64,000 bases of DNA. Origin: Actibacterium sp. (GTDB taxonomy: Bacteria; Pseudomonadota; Alphaproteobacteria; Rhodobacterales; Rhodobacteraceae). Position numbers and translations under genes: made by a program. The notes below the pieces were generated by a model, which worked only from the letters and a program-made list of their open reading frames with translations, made no database searches and was not told where the DNA came from. Location: the NCBI GenBank assembly GCA_016278325.1, contig JADQCB010000016.1, positions 124,001-188,000 on the forward strand, read 5' to 3'. Shown one piece after another: positions 45,329 to 55,942 of the stretch. Numbering within the stretch: position 1 is the first letter of the stretch; each line of letters opens with the position of its first letter.

Positions 45329-48217
45329 TCATTGCTGCTCGGGCACCAGGATATCGCGCTTGCCGACATGGTTGGCCCGGCTGACCACGCCCTGTTCTTC
45401 CATCTGTTCGACCAGGCGCGCGGCCTTGTTATAGCCGATCGCCAGCTTGCGCTGGATATAGGATGTCGAGCATTTGCGGTCCTTCAGGACGATCGCAACG
45501 GCCGTGTCGTAAAGCGCATCCTCCATGTCCGTGTTGCCGCCCGAGGACAGGCCCAGCACCAGATCGATATCGCTCTCCTTGTCCTCGTCCGGCCCGTCGA
45601 GCACGCCACCCACATAATCGGGCGGGCCATAGGCCTTGAGGAAATTGACGATCTCCTCGACCTCCTCGTCCGAGACGAAGGGGCCATGAACGCGGGTGAT
45701 GCGTGCCCCGCCGGCCATGTAGAGCATGTCGCCCATGCCCAGCAACTGTTCGGCGCCCTGCTCGCCCAGGATGGTGCGGCTGTCGATCTTCGATGTGACC
45801 TGGAAACTGATCCGGGTCGGGAAATTCGCCTTGATGGTGCCGGTGATGACATCGACCGAGGGGCGCTGCGTGGCCATGATCAGGTGAATGCCGGATGCCC
45901 GCGCCATCTGGGCCAGGCGCTGGATGCAGGCCTCGATCTCCTTGCCGGCCACCATCATCAGGTCGGCCATCTCGTCGACGATCACCACGATATAGGGGAT
46001 CGTTTCGGGTGCGAATTCCTCGGTCTCGAACACCGGTTCGCCGGTTTCGTCGTCAAAACCGGTCTGGACGGTGCGGCTGAACATTTCGCCGCGCTCCAGC
46101 GCGTCATGCACCCGGCCGTTATACCCCTCGATGTTGCGCACGCCCATCTTGGACATCTTGCGATAGCGTTCCTCCATCTCGCCGACCACCCATTTCAGGG
46201 CGACGACCGCCTTCTTGGGGTCGGTGACAACGGGTGACAGAAGATGCGGGATGCCGTCATAGACCGAAAGTTCCAGCATCTTCGGATCGATCATGATCAG
46301 CCGGCATTCATCCGGCGTCAGCTTGTAGAGAAGCGACAGGATCATGGTGTTGATCGCCACCGACTTGCCCGAGCCGGTGGTGCCCGCGATCAGCAGATGC
46401 GGCATCTTGGCCAGGTTCGCCACCACCGGATCGCCGCCGATATCCTTGCCCAGCGCAAGCGGCAGCTTCATGTTGCTGTCGCCGAAATCGCGGGCCGACA
46501 GGATTTCGCGCAGGACCACCTTTTCACGGCTCGCATTGGGCAGTTCGATGCCGATCACGCTGCGCCCCGGCACGGTCGAGACGCGCGCCGACAGCGCCGA
46601 CATCGAGCGCGCGATATCGTCGGCCAGCCCGATCACCCGGCTGGCCTTGAGGCCCGGCGCCGGTTCCAGTTCGTACATCGTGACCACGGGGCCGGGGCGA
46701 ACGCTGACGATCTCGCCCTTCACACCGTAGTCGTCCAGCACATTCTCCAGCATCCGCGCATTCTCTTCCAGCGCCTCGTCGGAAAGATGCAGCCGCTGGA
46801 TATTGACCGGATTGGTCAGCAGGTTCAGCGGCGGATGCTCGAACGCGGTGGCCCGATCGTCGAATTGCAGATCCGGCTGCGCCTCCTGCCGGGCCTGGCG
46901 CGAGGGCTGGAACGTCTTCCTGGGTGCGTGCTGAACCACCTTGCGCGGCTCGCTCACCGGCGGTGAAAAGGCGGTTTCCGGCGGGGTCGTCAGGTTGTCG
47001 ATGGTTTCCTCGCGATCCAGCACAAGCGGCGCATCTTCCTCGCGCGTCAGCTCTGGCCGCGGCGGGACGGCGGACGGCCCCGGCCGGGCAGCTTGCGGGG
47101 CGCCCTGCGCGATCAGCGGTTTGGGCGCGTTGCGCCGTGCCACGGCTTGCGCCGCGACACCCGAATCGCCGGTCAGCCGCGGCTCGGCCCGCCAGGATTG
47201 CAGCGGCGGTTCGGGGCGGATCGCGGCGGTCGCCGGCGCACCCTGCCGCGCCCGGTTCCGGATCACGTCGGCGATACGCGCCTTGATGCGGTCCTCGGAT
47301 ACCGGGCGAATGTCGTCTGCCGAGGAGTGCAATTCAGGCTCGACCAGTTCGGGCTGCGGATCGGGGACACGCCGGATCAGGCCGGGAAGCCGTGCCAGCA
47401 GCCCGGCACGGGCGGGGGCCGGATCATCGCTCGTGTCTTGCGATGCGACGTCCGTGGTCGGCGGGCGATGGACCACGGGGCCGTCTGACGGCTCTGACAT
47501 ATGCGGATCGGCGCGCCGATGCCGGCGCCGCTCGTTCAATGCCACGGCCCCGCTTGCCGCGCGCCGCGCCCCATGCCCCAACAGCCGCATCAGCGCGTCG
47601 AAGGCCAGAAGCAACCCGAACAGCAGGAACCGGCCCAGCCAGGCCAGCTCGGGCCGGTCGAAACCGAGAACGAACAGGGCCATGCCCAGCATCGCGAAAA
47701 AGACCAGCCCGGCGACGACCCGCAGCCCCAGCGCAGGGTCGAGCGGCAAGCCGCTGAGAACCGCGCCAAGCACCGTGTCGCCGAACAGCCCGCCCATGCC
47801 GAATTCATGTTCCCAGCCGAAGGTCGGGGTCAGTGTCGCGGCATAGACCGAGGCCAGCGCGATCGCGATCGGGGCAAAGATCGCCCGCCCCGGGGCGCGC
47901 TCTTCGCCCCGGTGCAGGACGAAGCGCAGCCCCCAGACGCCAAAGACCACCGGAAAGCCCCACGCCCCCATCCCGGCGATCACATGCAGCGGCGAGGCGA
48001 TGGAGGCCCCCACCCGGCCCAGCAGGTTCGCCGCCGGTTCGTCGGTGGCCGACAACCAGCTCGGATCCTCGGGAACATAAGAGCCGATCAGCATCGCCGA
48101 GAGCACGGCCAGAACCAGAAGGCCAAGGCCCAGAACTTCCTTGCCGCGCCGCTCGATCGCGGCCTGCATGTTGGTGTCGAAAAGCGGATCACGCTGCTTC
48201 ATCTGGTATGACGCCAT
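45329..48217 (-). CDS. ftsK: DNA translocase FtsK
   Basis: 962 residues: an N-terminal part with four membrane helices (about 27-200), a Pro/Arg/Ala-rich linker to about 470, and the RecA-like motor with GTTGSGKS near 612, [27 protein letters not shown] and the translocation motifs. The C-terminal gamma winged helix (about 900-962, [19 protein letters not shown] type) reads KOPS DNA sites. FtsK links division with chromosome dimer resolution by XerCD. It starts 11 bases after the dapC-like gene, so the two are co-transcribed. Confidence 0.96.
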   Translation of the reverse strand: MASYQMKQRDPLFDTNMQAAIERRGKEVLGLGLLVLAVLSAMLIGSYVPEDPSWLSATDEPAANLLGRVGASIASPLHVIAGMGAWGFPVVFGVWGLRFVLHRGEERAPGRAIFAPIAIALASVYAATLTPTFGWEHEFGMGGLFGDTVLGAVLSGLPLDPALGLRVVAGLVFFAMLGMALFVLGFDRPELAWLGRFLLFGLLLAFDALMRLLGHGARRAASGAVALNERRRHRRADPHMSEPSDGPVVHRPPTTDVASQDTSDDPAPARAGLLARLPGLIRRVPDPQPELVEPELHSSADDIRPVSEDRIKARIADVIRNRARQGAPATAAIRPEPPLQSWRAEPRLTGDSGVAAQAVARRNAPKPLIAQGAPQAARPGPSAVPPRPELTREEDAPLVLDREETIDNLTTPPETAFSPPVSEPRKVVQHAPRKTFQPSRQARQEAQPDLQFDDRATAFEHPPLNLLTNPVNIQRLHLSDEALEENARMLENVLDDYGVKGEIVSVRPGPVVTMYELEPAPGLKASRVIGLADDIARSMSALSARVSTVPGRSVIGIELPNASREKVVLREILSARDFGDSNMKLPLALGKDIGGDPVVANLAKMPHLLIAGTTGSGKSVAINTMILSLLYKLTPDECRLIMIDPKMLELSVYDGIPHLLSPVVTDPKKAVVALKWVVGEMEERYRKMSKMGVRNIEGYNGRVHDALERGEMFSRTVQTGFDDETGEPVFETEEFAPETIPYIVVIVDEMADLMMVAGKEIEACIQRLAQMARASGIHLIMATQRPSVDVITGTIKANFPTRISFQVTSKIDSRTILGEQGAEQLLGMGDMLYMAGGARITRVHGPFVSDEEVEEIVNFLKAYGPPDYVGGVLDGPDEDKESDIDLVLGLSSGGNTDMEDALYDTAVAIVLKDRKCSTSYIQRKLAIGYNKAARLVEQMEEQGVVSRANHVGKRDILVPEQQ

Positions 48218-48228
48218 GCCCCTCGTCC

Positions 48229-49410
48229 TTAATTGTAGAGACTGTCACGGATCTGCGTCAGCCCGTGTCTTGTTTCGTCGTCCGGGGCCACCATCGCGAC
48301 CCTGACATAGCCCTTGCCCGGGTTCGACCCGCCGACATCGCGGGCCAGAAAGGCCCCGGGCAACACCCGAACGCCGGTTTCCGTCCACAGCTTCAGCGCG
48401 GCGGCCTCGCCATCGGGGACCGGCAGCCACAGAAAAAACCCGCCCGCCGGACCACGATAGCCCGGCACACCGGCAAAGATCTCGTCCGCCAGCGCGTATT
48501 TCTTCTGATAGAGCGCGCGGCTGGCATCGACATGCGCCTCGTCCGACCACAGCGCCGCCGAAGCCGCCTGGATCGGCAGCGGCAACGGCGCACCCGAATA
48601 GGCCCGAAGCTGCCTGATCCGCCCGACGCCTTGCGGGCCGCCGGCCACGAATCCCGAGCGCAGGCCCGGCATGTTCGACCGTTTCGAGAGCGAATGAAAG
48701 ATCACCACCCGTTCCGGGTCGGCCCCGATTTCCTCCGCCACCTGCAATGCGCTTGCCGGCGCGGCATCGCGCCAGATCTCGGAATAACATTCATCGGCGA
48801 AGATGCGGAAATCGTGCTTCTCGGCCAGCCCGATCAGTTCGGCCCAGTAATCGCGCGACGCGACGGCCCCCTGGGGGTTCGACGGCGAACACAGATAGGC
48901 AATCGCCACGCGATCCAGAAGCGCGGCATCCAGACTGGCGTAATCCGGCAGAAAGCCGGTCTCGGAGCGCGCGGGCACGAAGACCGGCTCGGCACCGGCG
49001 GCAAGCGCGGCGACGGCATAGACCTGGTAGAACGGGTTCGGCATCAGAACAGCCGGCCGCGCCCCGCGCACGGTTTCCGGGCACAGCGCCAGCGCGGCGT
49101 TGAACAACCCCTCGCGCGATCCGTTCAGCGCCATGACCTGGCGGTCGGGGTCCGCACTGATGCCGAACCTGCGCTTCAGCCAGGAACCGATCGCGTCCAG
49201 CAACGCCCCGGTGCCGTCATTCGGCGGGTATTTTCCGAACCCGGCGACATTCTCGGCAATGATCCCCGCCATCCAGTCGGGAAACGGGTGACGTGGCTCG
49301 CCGATGGTCATGTGCACGACATCACCGCCCGGCGCATATGCGTCGAGAAGCCGCCGCAGCCGCGGAAATGCGTATTCTGGCAGGTTCGAAAACCGCTCGG
49401 GAAAGGTCAT
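48229..49410 (-). CDS. dapC: Aminotransferase, DapC-like (succinyl-DAP transaminase type)
   Basis: 393-residue fold-type I PLP aminotransferase. Asn178 in SPSNPQG, Asp206/Tyr209 in IFADECYSE and the PLP Lys243 in [15 protein letters not shown] are visible. The HSLSKRSN...GLRSG form, an arginine-rich C-terminus and the lack of features of aspartate or histidinol-phosphate transaminases fit the N-succinyl-diaminopimelate aminotransferase group. It would supply meso-diaminopimelate for lysine and peptidoglycan, in line with dapA elsewhere in the window and ftsK next door. The substrate is an inference. Confidence 0.82.
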   Translation of the reverse strand: MTFPERFSNLPEYAFPRLRRLLDAYAPGGDVVHMTIGEPRHPFPDWMAGIIAENVAGFGKYPPNDGTGALLDAIGSWLKRRFGISADPDRQVMALNGSREGLFNAALALCPETVRGARPAVLMPNPFYQVYAVAALAAGAEPVFVPARSETGFLPDYASLDAALLDRVAIAYLCSPSNPQGAVASRDYWAELIGLAEKHDFRIFADECYSEIWRDAAPASALQVAEEIGADPERVVIFHSLSKRSNMPGLRSGFVAGGPQGVGRIRQLRAYSGAPLPLPIQAASAALWSDEAHVDASRALYQKKYALADEIFAGVPGYRGPAGGFFLWLPVPDGEAAALKLWTETGVRVLPGAFLARDVGGSNPGKGYVRVAMVAPDDETRHGLTQIRDSLYN

Positions 49411-49539
49411 GGGACCCGCTGTTCTGCCTCGTCAATCGGGATCGTTATCGCCCCGTTCGCGCCGAGCATAGCCACATCCCCCCGCCCGGTCCACAAAAAG
49501 CCCCGGAATTCCGCCGCTTGCGAACAAGAGTTGTGGCAT

Positions 49540-50871
49540 TTAGGCCAGTGCCGCCTCGGCCGCCGCCCCCAGGCGCAGCAGGCGCTCTTCCCCCCAGGGG
49601 TGGCCCAGGAACATGATCCCGGTGGAAGGCACGCCGGTGGGAAGGGTCAGCGATGCGCCGCCCATCAGGTTGCCGATACGCGTGTTGCGCAGCGTCAGCA
49701 GGTTTTCGGTGACGTAATAGCCCTCGTCGCGCATCAACCGTCCGGCATCCGGCGGCATGTTGGGGGTGGTCGGCAGGATCGCCGCATCATACCCGGCCAT
49801 CCGCTCGGCCCAGAGGGCGCGCAACGCCTCCAGCTTCTGCCACGCCGCGACGAAATCGACCGCCCCATGCCGCGCCCCGCTGCGAAACCGCTCCAGAACC
49901 TGCGCGAACATCTTTTCCGGCGCCGCCTCGATCGTGTCTTTCCATGTGGCATAGGCCTCGGACGCGTACAGAACCGGGGTCAGGGCCATCGCCTCTTCCA
50001 CCTCGGGGGCGGTGCCCGGCTCGACCATGGCGCCGGCCCGTTGCAGCCGCTCGACCGACCGGTCGAACCCGGCCATCGGCCTTTCGGCGACATCCTCCAG
50101 CGCCGCGGTCTGCAACAGCAGGAACCGCGCCCCCTTCAGATCGGCGCCGCGCAGGTCCGCCGCGCGCCGTCCCTCCAGCGCCGCCAGCATCAACGCCGCG
50201 TCCTCGACATTGCGCGCCAGCGGCCCCACCGTGTCGAACCGCGCGGCCAGGGGAACGACCCCGGCCAAGGACAGCCGCCCCGCGGAGGTCTTCAGCCCGA
50301 CCAGATCGTTCCAGGCCGCCGGCACCCGAACCGACCCCCCGGTATCCGATCCGATGGCGATCGGCGCCAGGCCGAAACCGACCGAGGTCGCCGCCCCCGA
50401 GGACGAACCGCCGGCAACCGAATCGGCGAAATTGACGCAGGGCGGGGTGGCGGTTACCGGGTTCAGCCCCAGCCCGGAAAATGCGAGTTCGGACATGTGC
50501 GTCTTGCCAAGGCAGACCGTCCCGGCCGCCGTCGAATTGCGCAACACCTCGGCATCGCGGCCGGGCACGCGCCCTGCCAGAAGTGCCGATCCCGCCTCGG
50601 TCGCCACGCCCGCGGTGTCGAACAGATCCTTCCAGCTGACCGGCACGCCGTCGAGCGGCCCCAGCCGCTGGCCGGCCCGCGCGCGGCCCTCGGCGGCCGC
50701 GGCTTCGGCCATCGCGCGTTCGGGTGTCAGCCGCGCATAGATGCGCTTGCCCAGCGGATGCGCCTCGATCGCATCCAGGAAATGCCGGCTCAGCGCCACC
50801 GGGCCGATCTCGCCCGCCCCGATCGCACGGCCCAGTGCCGCCGCGCCCATCTTCAACCACTCATCGCTCAT
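49540..50871 (-). CDS. Amidase (amidase-signature family)
   Basis: 443-residue amide hydrolase. The Ser-cisSer-Lys triad is visible: Lys81 in SWKDLFDTAG, GGSSSGAA at 154-161 and the nucleophile Ser180 in GSDTGGSVRVPAA. It resembles general amidases related to GatA, but no gatB or gatC is near, so a stand-alone amidase is more likely. GGGAGGCGG precedes the ATG. Divergent from ubiH over 82 bases. Substrate unknown. Confidence 0.88.
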   Translation of the reverse strand: MSDEWLKMGAAALGRAIGAGEIGPVALSRHFLDAIEAHPLGKRIYARLTPERAMAEAAAAEGRARAGQRLGPLDGVPVSWKDLFDTAGVATEAGSALLAGRVPGRDAEVLRNSTAAGTVCLGKTHMSELAFSGLGLNPVTATPPCVNFADSVAGGSSSGAATSVGFGLAPIAIGSDTGGSVRVPAAWNDLVGLKTSAGRLSLAGVVPLAARFDTVGPLARNVEDAALMLAALEGRRAADLRGADLKGARFLLLQTAALEDVAERPMAGFDRSVERLQRAGAMVEPGTAPEVEEAMALTPVLYASEAYATWKDTIEAAPEKMFAQVLERFRSGARHGAVDFVAAWQKLEALRALWAERMAGYDAAILPTTPNMPPDAGRLMRDEGYYVTENLLTLRNTRIGNLMGGASLTLPTGVPSTGIMFLGHPWGEERLLRLGAAAEAALA

Positions 50872-50953
50872 GTCCGCCTCCCGCATGGTTGCCGGAACGG
50901 TAGCGGTCCGACGCCGCATGGACAATCCCGGCCACAGGCGCATATTGCGGGGC

Positions 50954-52180
50954 ATGACACAGGATTACGATGTGCTGATCGTGGGCGGCGGGCTGAATGG
51001 CCCGGCGCTGTCGCTGGCCCTGGCCCGGAACGGGCTGTCGGTCGCGGTGATCGACGCGCTACCGCTCGCCGAGCGGCAGGAAACCCGGTTCGACGGCCGC
51101 GCCTATGCGTTGGCAATCAGTTCGCAGCGCCTGCTGTGGGCGATCGGCCTCTGGCCCGATATCGCCGACAAGGCCCAGCCGATCCGCGAGATAAAGATCA
51201 GCGACGGCCATGCCGGGGCGGGGGCCGCGCCCTTCGTGCTCGGTTTCGATCACGCCGAGATCGAGGAAGGCCCGATGGGCTTCATGATCGAGGATCGTTT
51301 CCTGCGCCGCCCACTTCTCGACGCGATGGCCCAAGAGCCCCGAATCCGGCACCTGTCGGGCGAAACCGTCGTCGCGCAGGATGTCCAGGCGTACCGCACA
51401 ACGATCACGCTCGGTTCGGGCAAGACGCTCTGCGGGCGGGTTCTTGCCGGCTGCGACGGGCGCCAGAGCGGCACGGCACAACGCGCCGGCATCCGGCGCA
51501 CCGGCCGGGATTATGGCCAGACGGCACTTGTCTGCGCCGTCGCCCATGAAAACCCGCATCGCGCGATCGCGCATCAGTTCTTCATGCCGCCGGGCCCGCT
51601 GGCCATCCTTCCGCTTCCGGGCAACAGATCCTCGATCGTCTGGACCGAAAGCCACGAGACCGCCGCGCATATCCATGCGCTCGACGATGCCGGCTATATC
51701 GCCGCGCTGCGCCCGCGCTTCGGCGACTTCCTCGGACCGATCGAACTTGCCGGCGCACGCTTCACCTATCCGCTGACGCTTACCCTGGCCAATGCGCTCG
51801 TGAAGGATCGTCTGGCGCTGGTCGGCGACGCGGCGCACGGTATCCACCCGATTGCCGGACAGGGACTGAACCTCGGCCTTCGTGACATCGCCGCGCTGGC
51901 CGAGGTGCTGGTCCATGCGAACCGCCGCGGCGAAGATATCGGGACGATCGGCGTGCTGGAACGCTATCAGCGCTGGCGCCGTTGGGACACGGCCACGCTG
52001 GCGCTTGCCACGGACGGGTTCAACCGGCTGTTCTCGAATGACAACCCGGTGCTGCGTGGCGCGCGCGATCTGGGCCTCGGCCTGGTCAACGCCGTTCCCG
52101 GCCTGCGCCGCACCTTCATCCGCGAGGCCGCCGGGCTGAACGGCGACCTGCCCCGGCTGATGACCGGGCAGCCGCTCTGA
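50954..52180 (+). CDS. UbiH/COQ6-family ubiquinone-biosynthesis monooxygenase
   Basis: 408-residue FAD monooxygenase. The N-terminal GGGLNGPALSLAL loop near 11, the middle RDYGQTALVCAV strand and the C-terminal GDAAHGIHPIAGQGLNLGLRD motif near 295 are those of UbiH/UbiF/UbiL/COQ6 enzymes that hydroxylate the ubiquinone ring. Which ring position it acts on cannot be told; alphaproteobacterial UbiL-type enzymes are the alternative. GGGG precedes the ATG. Confidence 0.87.
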   Translation: MTQDYDVLIVGGGLNGPALSLALARNGLSVAVIDALPLAERQETRFDGRAYALAISSQRLLWAIGLWPDIADKAQPIREIKISDGHAGAGAAPFVLGFDHAEIEEGPMGFMIEDRFLRRPLLDAMAQEPRIRHLSGETVVAQDVQAYRTTITLGSGKTLCGRVLAGCDGRQSGTAQRAGIRRTGRDYGQTALVCAVAHENPHRAIAHQFFMPPGPLAILPLPGNRSSIVWTESHETAAHIHALDDAGYIAALRPRFGDFLGPIELAGARFTYPLTLTLANALVKDRLALVGDAAHGIHPIAGQGLNLGLRDIAALAEVLVHANRRGEDIGTIGVLERYQRWRRWDTATLALATDGFNRLFSNDNPVLRGARDLGLGLVNAVPGLRRTFIREAAGLNGDLPRLMTGQPL

Positions 52181-52189
52181 CACCATGTC

Positions 52190-52279
52190 TTCCCCTCGGG
52201 GAAAATACTCCGGGGGTGCCAGAGGGGGCAGCGCCCCCTCATACTGCCCGTAGGGCAAGATATCTTGCGCCGCAGGCGC
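52190..52279. repeat. Mosaic of four short palindromes, repeat-like intergenic element
   Basis: Between ubiH and clpB lie TTCCCC-tc-GGGGAA (52190-52203), GAGGGGGC-agc-GCCCCCTC (52222-52240), TGCCC-gta-GGGCA (52245-52257) and GCGCC-gca-GGCGC (52267-52279), with AAAATACTCCGGGGG in between. The block looks like the short interspersed palindromic elements common between genes in Rhodobacteraceae. Only one copy is present in this window, so its repeated nature is recalled, not shown. Confidence 0.5.
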
Positions 52280-52314
52280 GCATCCGGGTCAAACCGGGCG
52301 CCCGGCGCAAACGA

Positions 52315-52338
52315 AACGGGGGGCCGAAGCCCCCCGTT
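52315..52338 (-). terminator. Rho-independent terminator of clpB
   Basis: Perfect 10-base arms AACGGGGGGC and GCCCCCCGTT with a UUCG tetraloop on the minus strand, followed by TCGTTTG. It starts 9 bases after the clpB stop codon. It may also stop plus-strand transcription from ubiH. Confidence 0.8.
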
Positions 52339-52346
52339 CCCGCTGT

Positions 52347-54962
52347 TCAGTGAACGACCACGTCCTCGGGGGGATCCCGGCGGGTCGCGCCCACCCGGTC
52401 CCCGATGATCAGGCCGTCGCCGCCGGCCCGAACCGGGATCGTGTCGCCATCGGCAATGTCGCCGGCCAGCAGGCGTTCGGCCAGCGGATCCTGCAAGCGA
52501 TGCTGGATCACCCGCTTCAGCGGGCGTGCGCCATAGACCGGATCATAGCCCGCGTCGGCCAGCCATTTCCGGGCGCTGGCATCCACGTCAAGCGTGATCT
52601 TCCGGCCGGCAAGCCGCTTCTGAAGCAGGTTCAGCTGGATATCGACGATGCCATTCATGTCTTCGCGGCTCAGCCGGTCGAAGATGATCGTCTCGTCGAG
52701 GCGGTTCAGGAACTCCGGGCGGAAATGCGCCCGCACGGCCTCCATCACGTCGCGCTTGGCCTGTGCCGAATCGGCGCCGTCGGGCAGCTGGCTCAACGCC
52801 TGGCTGCCCAGGTTCGACGTCAGCACGATCAGAGTCTGCTTGAAATCGACATGCCGGCCCTGCCCGTCGGTCAGAACGCCGTCATCGAGCACCTGGAGCA
52901 GCACGTTGAAAACGTCCGGATGCGCCTTTTCGACCTCGTCGAACAGGATCACCTGGTACGGACGGCGCCGCACCGCTTCGGTCAGCGCGCCGCCCTCGTC
53001 ATAGCCGACATAGCCCGGGGGTGCCCCGATCAGCCGGGCGACCGCATGCTTTTCCATGTACTCGCTCATGTCGATCCGGACCATCGCCTGGTCGTCGTCG
53101 AACAGGTATTCGGCCACCGCCTTTGTCAGTTCGGTCTTGCCGACGCCGGTGGGCCCGAGGAACAGGAACGAGCCCAGCGGCCGGTTCTCGTCCGACAGCC
53201 CGGCGCGCGACCGGCGCACCGCGTTGGCGACGGCGGTCAGCGCCTCGCGCTGGCCGATGACCCGGCGGCCGAGTTCCTCTTCCATCTTCAGCAGCTTCTC
53301 GCGCTCGCCCTCCAGCATCTTCGAGGTCGGGATCCCGGTCCAGCGTTCGACGACCTGCGCGATCTGCTCGGGGCGCACGGCCTCTTCGACCATGAAATCG
53401 TCGTCCTGCGCTTCGGCCTCGGCAAGTTTGCGCTCAAGCTCGGGGATCACGCCATAGGACAGTTCGCCGGCGCGGGTCAGGTTCCCCTCGCGCTTGGCGT
53501 GGTCCAGTTCCGCGCGGGCCCGGTCCAGCTGTTCCTTCAACTCGCGTGCACCTTCCAGCTTGTCGCGCTCGGCCTGCCACTTGGCCGTCATCTCGGCCGA
53601 GGTTTCCTGAAGCCCGGAAAGTTCCTTTTCCAGTTTCTCCAGCCGGTCGCGACTTGCGGCGTCATCCTCCTTCTTCAGCGCTTCCGCCTCGATCTGAAGC
53701 TGCAGGATCTGCCGGTCGAGCTGGTCCAGCTCCTCGGGCTTGCTGTCCACTTCCATCCGCAGGCGGCTGGCCGCCTCGTCCATCAGGTCGATAGCCTTGT
53801 CGGGCAGAAAGCGGTCGGTGATATAGCGGTGCGACAGGGTCGCCGCCGCCACCAGCGCGGAATCGCTGATCCGCACGCCGTGGTGCAGCTCGTATTTTTC
53901 CTTGATGCCGCGCAGGATGCTGATCGTGTCCTCGACCGTCGGCTCATCCACCATCACCGGCTGGAACCGGCGTGCCAGGGCCGCGTCCTTTTCGACATGC
54001 TTGCGATACTCGTCAAGCGTGGTGGCGCCGATGCAGTGCAGCTCGCCCCGTGCAAGCGCGGGCTTGATCAGGTTGGCCGCATCCATCGCGCCTTCGGACT
54101 TGCCGGCGCCGACCAGGGTGTGCATCTCGTCGATGAACAGGATGATTTCACCTGCGGCGGCGGTGATTTCGGACAGGATCGCCTTCAGGCGCTCCTCGAA
54201 CTCGCCGCGATATTTCGCCCCGGCCACCAAGGCGCCCATGTCGAGGGCCATCAGCCGCTTGTTGCGCAGGCTCTCGGGCACGTCACCATCGATGATGCGC
54301 AGCGCCAGGCCTTCGGCGATCGCGGTCTTGCCGACGCCCGGTTCACCGATCAGCACGGGGTTGTTCTTGGTGCGGCGGCTGAGAACCTGCATGGCGCGGC
54401 GGATTTCCTCGTCGCGGCCGATGATCGGGTCGATCTTGCCCTGTTCGGCGGCCTCGGTCAGGTCGCGCGCATATTTCTTGAGCGCCTCATAGCCTTCCTC
54501 GGCCGACGCGCTGTCGGCCGTGCGGCCCTTGCGCAGGTCGTTGATCGCGCTGTTGAGGTTCTGCGCGGTGACGGCCCCGGCATCCAGCGCGTCCTTGGCG
54601 CCCGAGCGGACAATCGTCAGCGCGGTCAGGATCCGTTCGACGGGAACGAAACTGTCACCCGCCTTTTTCGCGATCTTTTCCGCCTCGTCCAGCACCTTGC
54701 CGGTCTGCTGGTCAAGATAGGTCTGCCCCGCATCGCCGGTGACCTTGGGCATTTTCGACAATGCCAGATCCAGCGCTTCGCGCACCCGCTCGGGCGATCC
54801 GCCCGCGCGCTTGATCAGGTTGGACGCCAGCCCCTGATCGTCGTCCATCAGCGCTTTCAGAAGGTGTTCGGGCGCCAGCCTCTGGTGGCTCTCGCGCATG
54901 GCAATGGTCTGTGCGGCCTGAATGAAACCACGCGACCGTTCCGTGAACTTCTCAAGGTCCAT
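52347..54962 (-). CDS. clpB: ATP-dependent disaggregase ClpB
   Basis: 871-residue Hsp100 chaperone that, with DnaK, pulls proteins out of aggregates. An N-domain (Clp_N repeats, about 1-145) is followed by AAA1 with GEPGVGKT near 205, a long coiled-coil M-domain (about 400-530, rich in Lys/Glu/Leu) that distinguishes ClpB from ClpA/ClpC, and AAA2 with GPTGVGKT near 605. The pore loop [12 protein letters not shown] and the second GYVGYDEGG are present. AAGGAGAGA precedes the ATG. A CTTGAAA motif upstream could be part of a heat-shock (RpoH) promoter. Confidence 0.96.
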   Translation of the reverse strand: MDLEKFTERSRGFIQAAQTIAMRESHQRLAPEHLLKALMDDDQGLASNLIKRAGGSPERVREALDLALSKMPKVTGDAGQTYLDQQTGKVLDEAEKIAKKAGDSFVPVERILTALTIVRSGAKDALDAGAVTAQNLNSAINDLRKGRTADSASAEEGYEALKKYARDLTEAAEQGKIDPIIGRDEEIRRAMQVLSRRTKNNPVLIGEPGVGKTAIAEGLALRIIDGDVPESLRNKRLMALDMGALVAGAKYRGEFEERLKAILSEITAAAGEIILFIDEMHTLVGAGKSEGAMDAANLIKPALARGELHCIGATTLDEYRKHVEKDAALARRFQPVMVDEPTVEDTISILRGIKEKYELHHGVRISDSALVAAATLSHRYITDRFLPDKAIDLMDEAASRLRMEVDSKPEELDQLDRQILQLQIEAEALKKEDDAASRDRLEKLEKELSGLQETSAEMTAKWQAERDKLEGARELKEQLDRARAELDHAKREGNLTRAGELSYGVIPELERKLAEAEAQDDDFMVEEAVRPEQIAQVVERWTGIPTSKMLEGEREKLLKMEEELGRRVIGQREALTAVANAVRRSRAGLSDENRPLGSFLFLGPTGVGKTELTKAVAEYLFDDDQAMVRIDMSEYMEKHAVARLIGAPPGYVGYDEGGALTEAVRRRPYQVILFDEVEKAHPDVFNVLLQVLDDGVLTDGQGRHVDFKQTLIVLTSNLGSQALSQLPDGADSAQAKRDVMEAVRAHFRPEFLNRLDETIIFDRLSREDMNGIVDIQLNLLQKRLAGRKITLDVDASARKWLADAGYDPVYGARPLKRVIQHRLQDPLAERLLAGDIADGDTIPVRAGGDGLIIGDRVGATRRDPPEDVVVH

Positions 54963-55067
54963 CGGTCATCTCTCCTTTTCGTTAAGCCCCCGGTCCCTCG
55001 GCCGCCCGCATCGCGGCACGCCCCTGCCCGGGTCTTCGACAAATGAGGTGGCGACGGAGATATGCGT

Positions 55068-55074
55068 TTTCAAG
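55068..55074 (-). promoter_or_regulatory. CTTGAAA box upstream of clpB, possible RpoH -35 element
   Basis: On the minus strand CTTGAAA lies about 105 bases before the clpB start codon, matching the -35 box of heat-shock sigma-32 promoters. The best -10-like sequence (CCTCATTT) is about 20 bases further, somewhat too far for a good match. Expectation from clpB regulation elsewhere makes it worth listing. Confidence 0.3.
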
Positions 55075-55160
55075 CATCCGTGATCGGAAAAACGGGTCAC
55101 TGCCGGATCTTGACCCGGCCCGGCCGGATCGCCAATAGGGGCGGCGAACAGGAGACCCCG

Positions 55161-55856
55161 ATGCCCGATGACCGCCTGATTGTCGCCCTCGACGTTCCCA
55201 ACGCCCATGTCGGGCTGGAGCTTGCCACCCGGATCGGCGATGCCGCATCCTTCTACAAGATCGGCCTGGGAATGCTGAGCGGGGGCGGCCTGGCGCTGGC
55301 GCGCGAGCTGAAGGACGAGCAGGGCAAGCGCATCTTCCTGGACATGAAACTGTTCGACATCGGCGCCACCGTCGAGGCGGCGGTCAGGGGCCTGGCGCAG
55401 TTCGACCTGGATTTCCTGACCGTGCATGGCGATCCGCATGTCGTGCGTGCCGCCGCCACCGGCAAGGGGGGATCGGCGATGAAGATCCTAGCGGTGACGG
55501 TGCTGACCTCGCTGGACCGGGCCGATCTGGACGCCAGCCTGATCAAGCCCGGCGACATCAGCCAGATCGTGCAGGAGCGCGCCGCCCGCGCCCTGTCGGC
55601 CGGCGCCGACGGGGTGATCGCCTCGCCGCGGGAGGCCGCGCTGATCCGCGCCCTGCCCGAGGCCGAGGGCAAGCTGATCGTCACCCCCGGCGTGCGCCCT
55701 GCCGGCAGCGCCATGGGCGACCAGAAACGCGTGGCCACCCCGGCGCAGGCGATTGCCGACGGGGCCGACCACATCGTCGTGGGCCGCCCCGTCTGGCAGG
55801 CCGACGACCCGCGCGCCGCGGCGCAATCCATCGCGGCAGAGCTGGCGCGTCCCTGA
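55161..55856 (+). CDS. pyrF: Orotidine 5'-phosphate decarboxylase
   Basis: 231-residue TIM-barrel enzyme making UMP, the last step of de novo pyrimidine synthesis. The catalytic Asp61-x-Lys63-x-x-Asp66 set is in FLDMKLFDIG, and VTPGVRP plus VVGRPVW near the C-terminus bind the phosphate. AGGAGA precedes the ATG at 55161. It is divergent from clpB and 86 bases before dinB. pyrD, the fourth step, is 3.5 kb downstream. Confidence 0.95.
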   Translation: MPDDRLIVALDVPNAHVGLELATRIGDAASFYKIGLGMLSGGGLALARELKDEQGKRIFLDMKLFDIGATVEAAVRGLAQFDLDFLTVHGDPHVVRAAATGKGGSAMKILAVTVLTSLDRADLDASLIKPGDISQIVQERAARALSAGADGVIASPREAALIRALPEAEGKLIVTPGVRPAGSAMGDQKRVATPAQAIADGADHIVVGRPVWQADDPRAAAQSIAAELARP

Positions 55857-55942
55857 CCCCGGCCACGCGCGGTCGGAAATTTCGCTACACCTGCGGGCCG
55901 CCACGCGGTATCACCCGGGCAGGCCGCAACGGACGCATCGCC

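Noticed and set aside
47833-51549. A 1238-codon open frame opposite ftsK, dapC and the amidase gene
   Set aside because: It spans several well-supported genes on the other strand and has low-complexity Arg/Pro/Gln composition without motifs.
54963-55160. A complete RpoH promoter for clpB
   Set aside because: CTTGAAA is present, but the -10-like sequence is too far away for a confident call, so only the -35-like box is listed at low confidence.
55857-55942. LexA box controlling dinB
   Set aside because: No GTTC-N7-GTTC or its complement in the upstream 86 bases.
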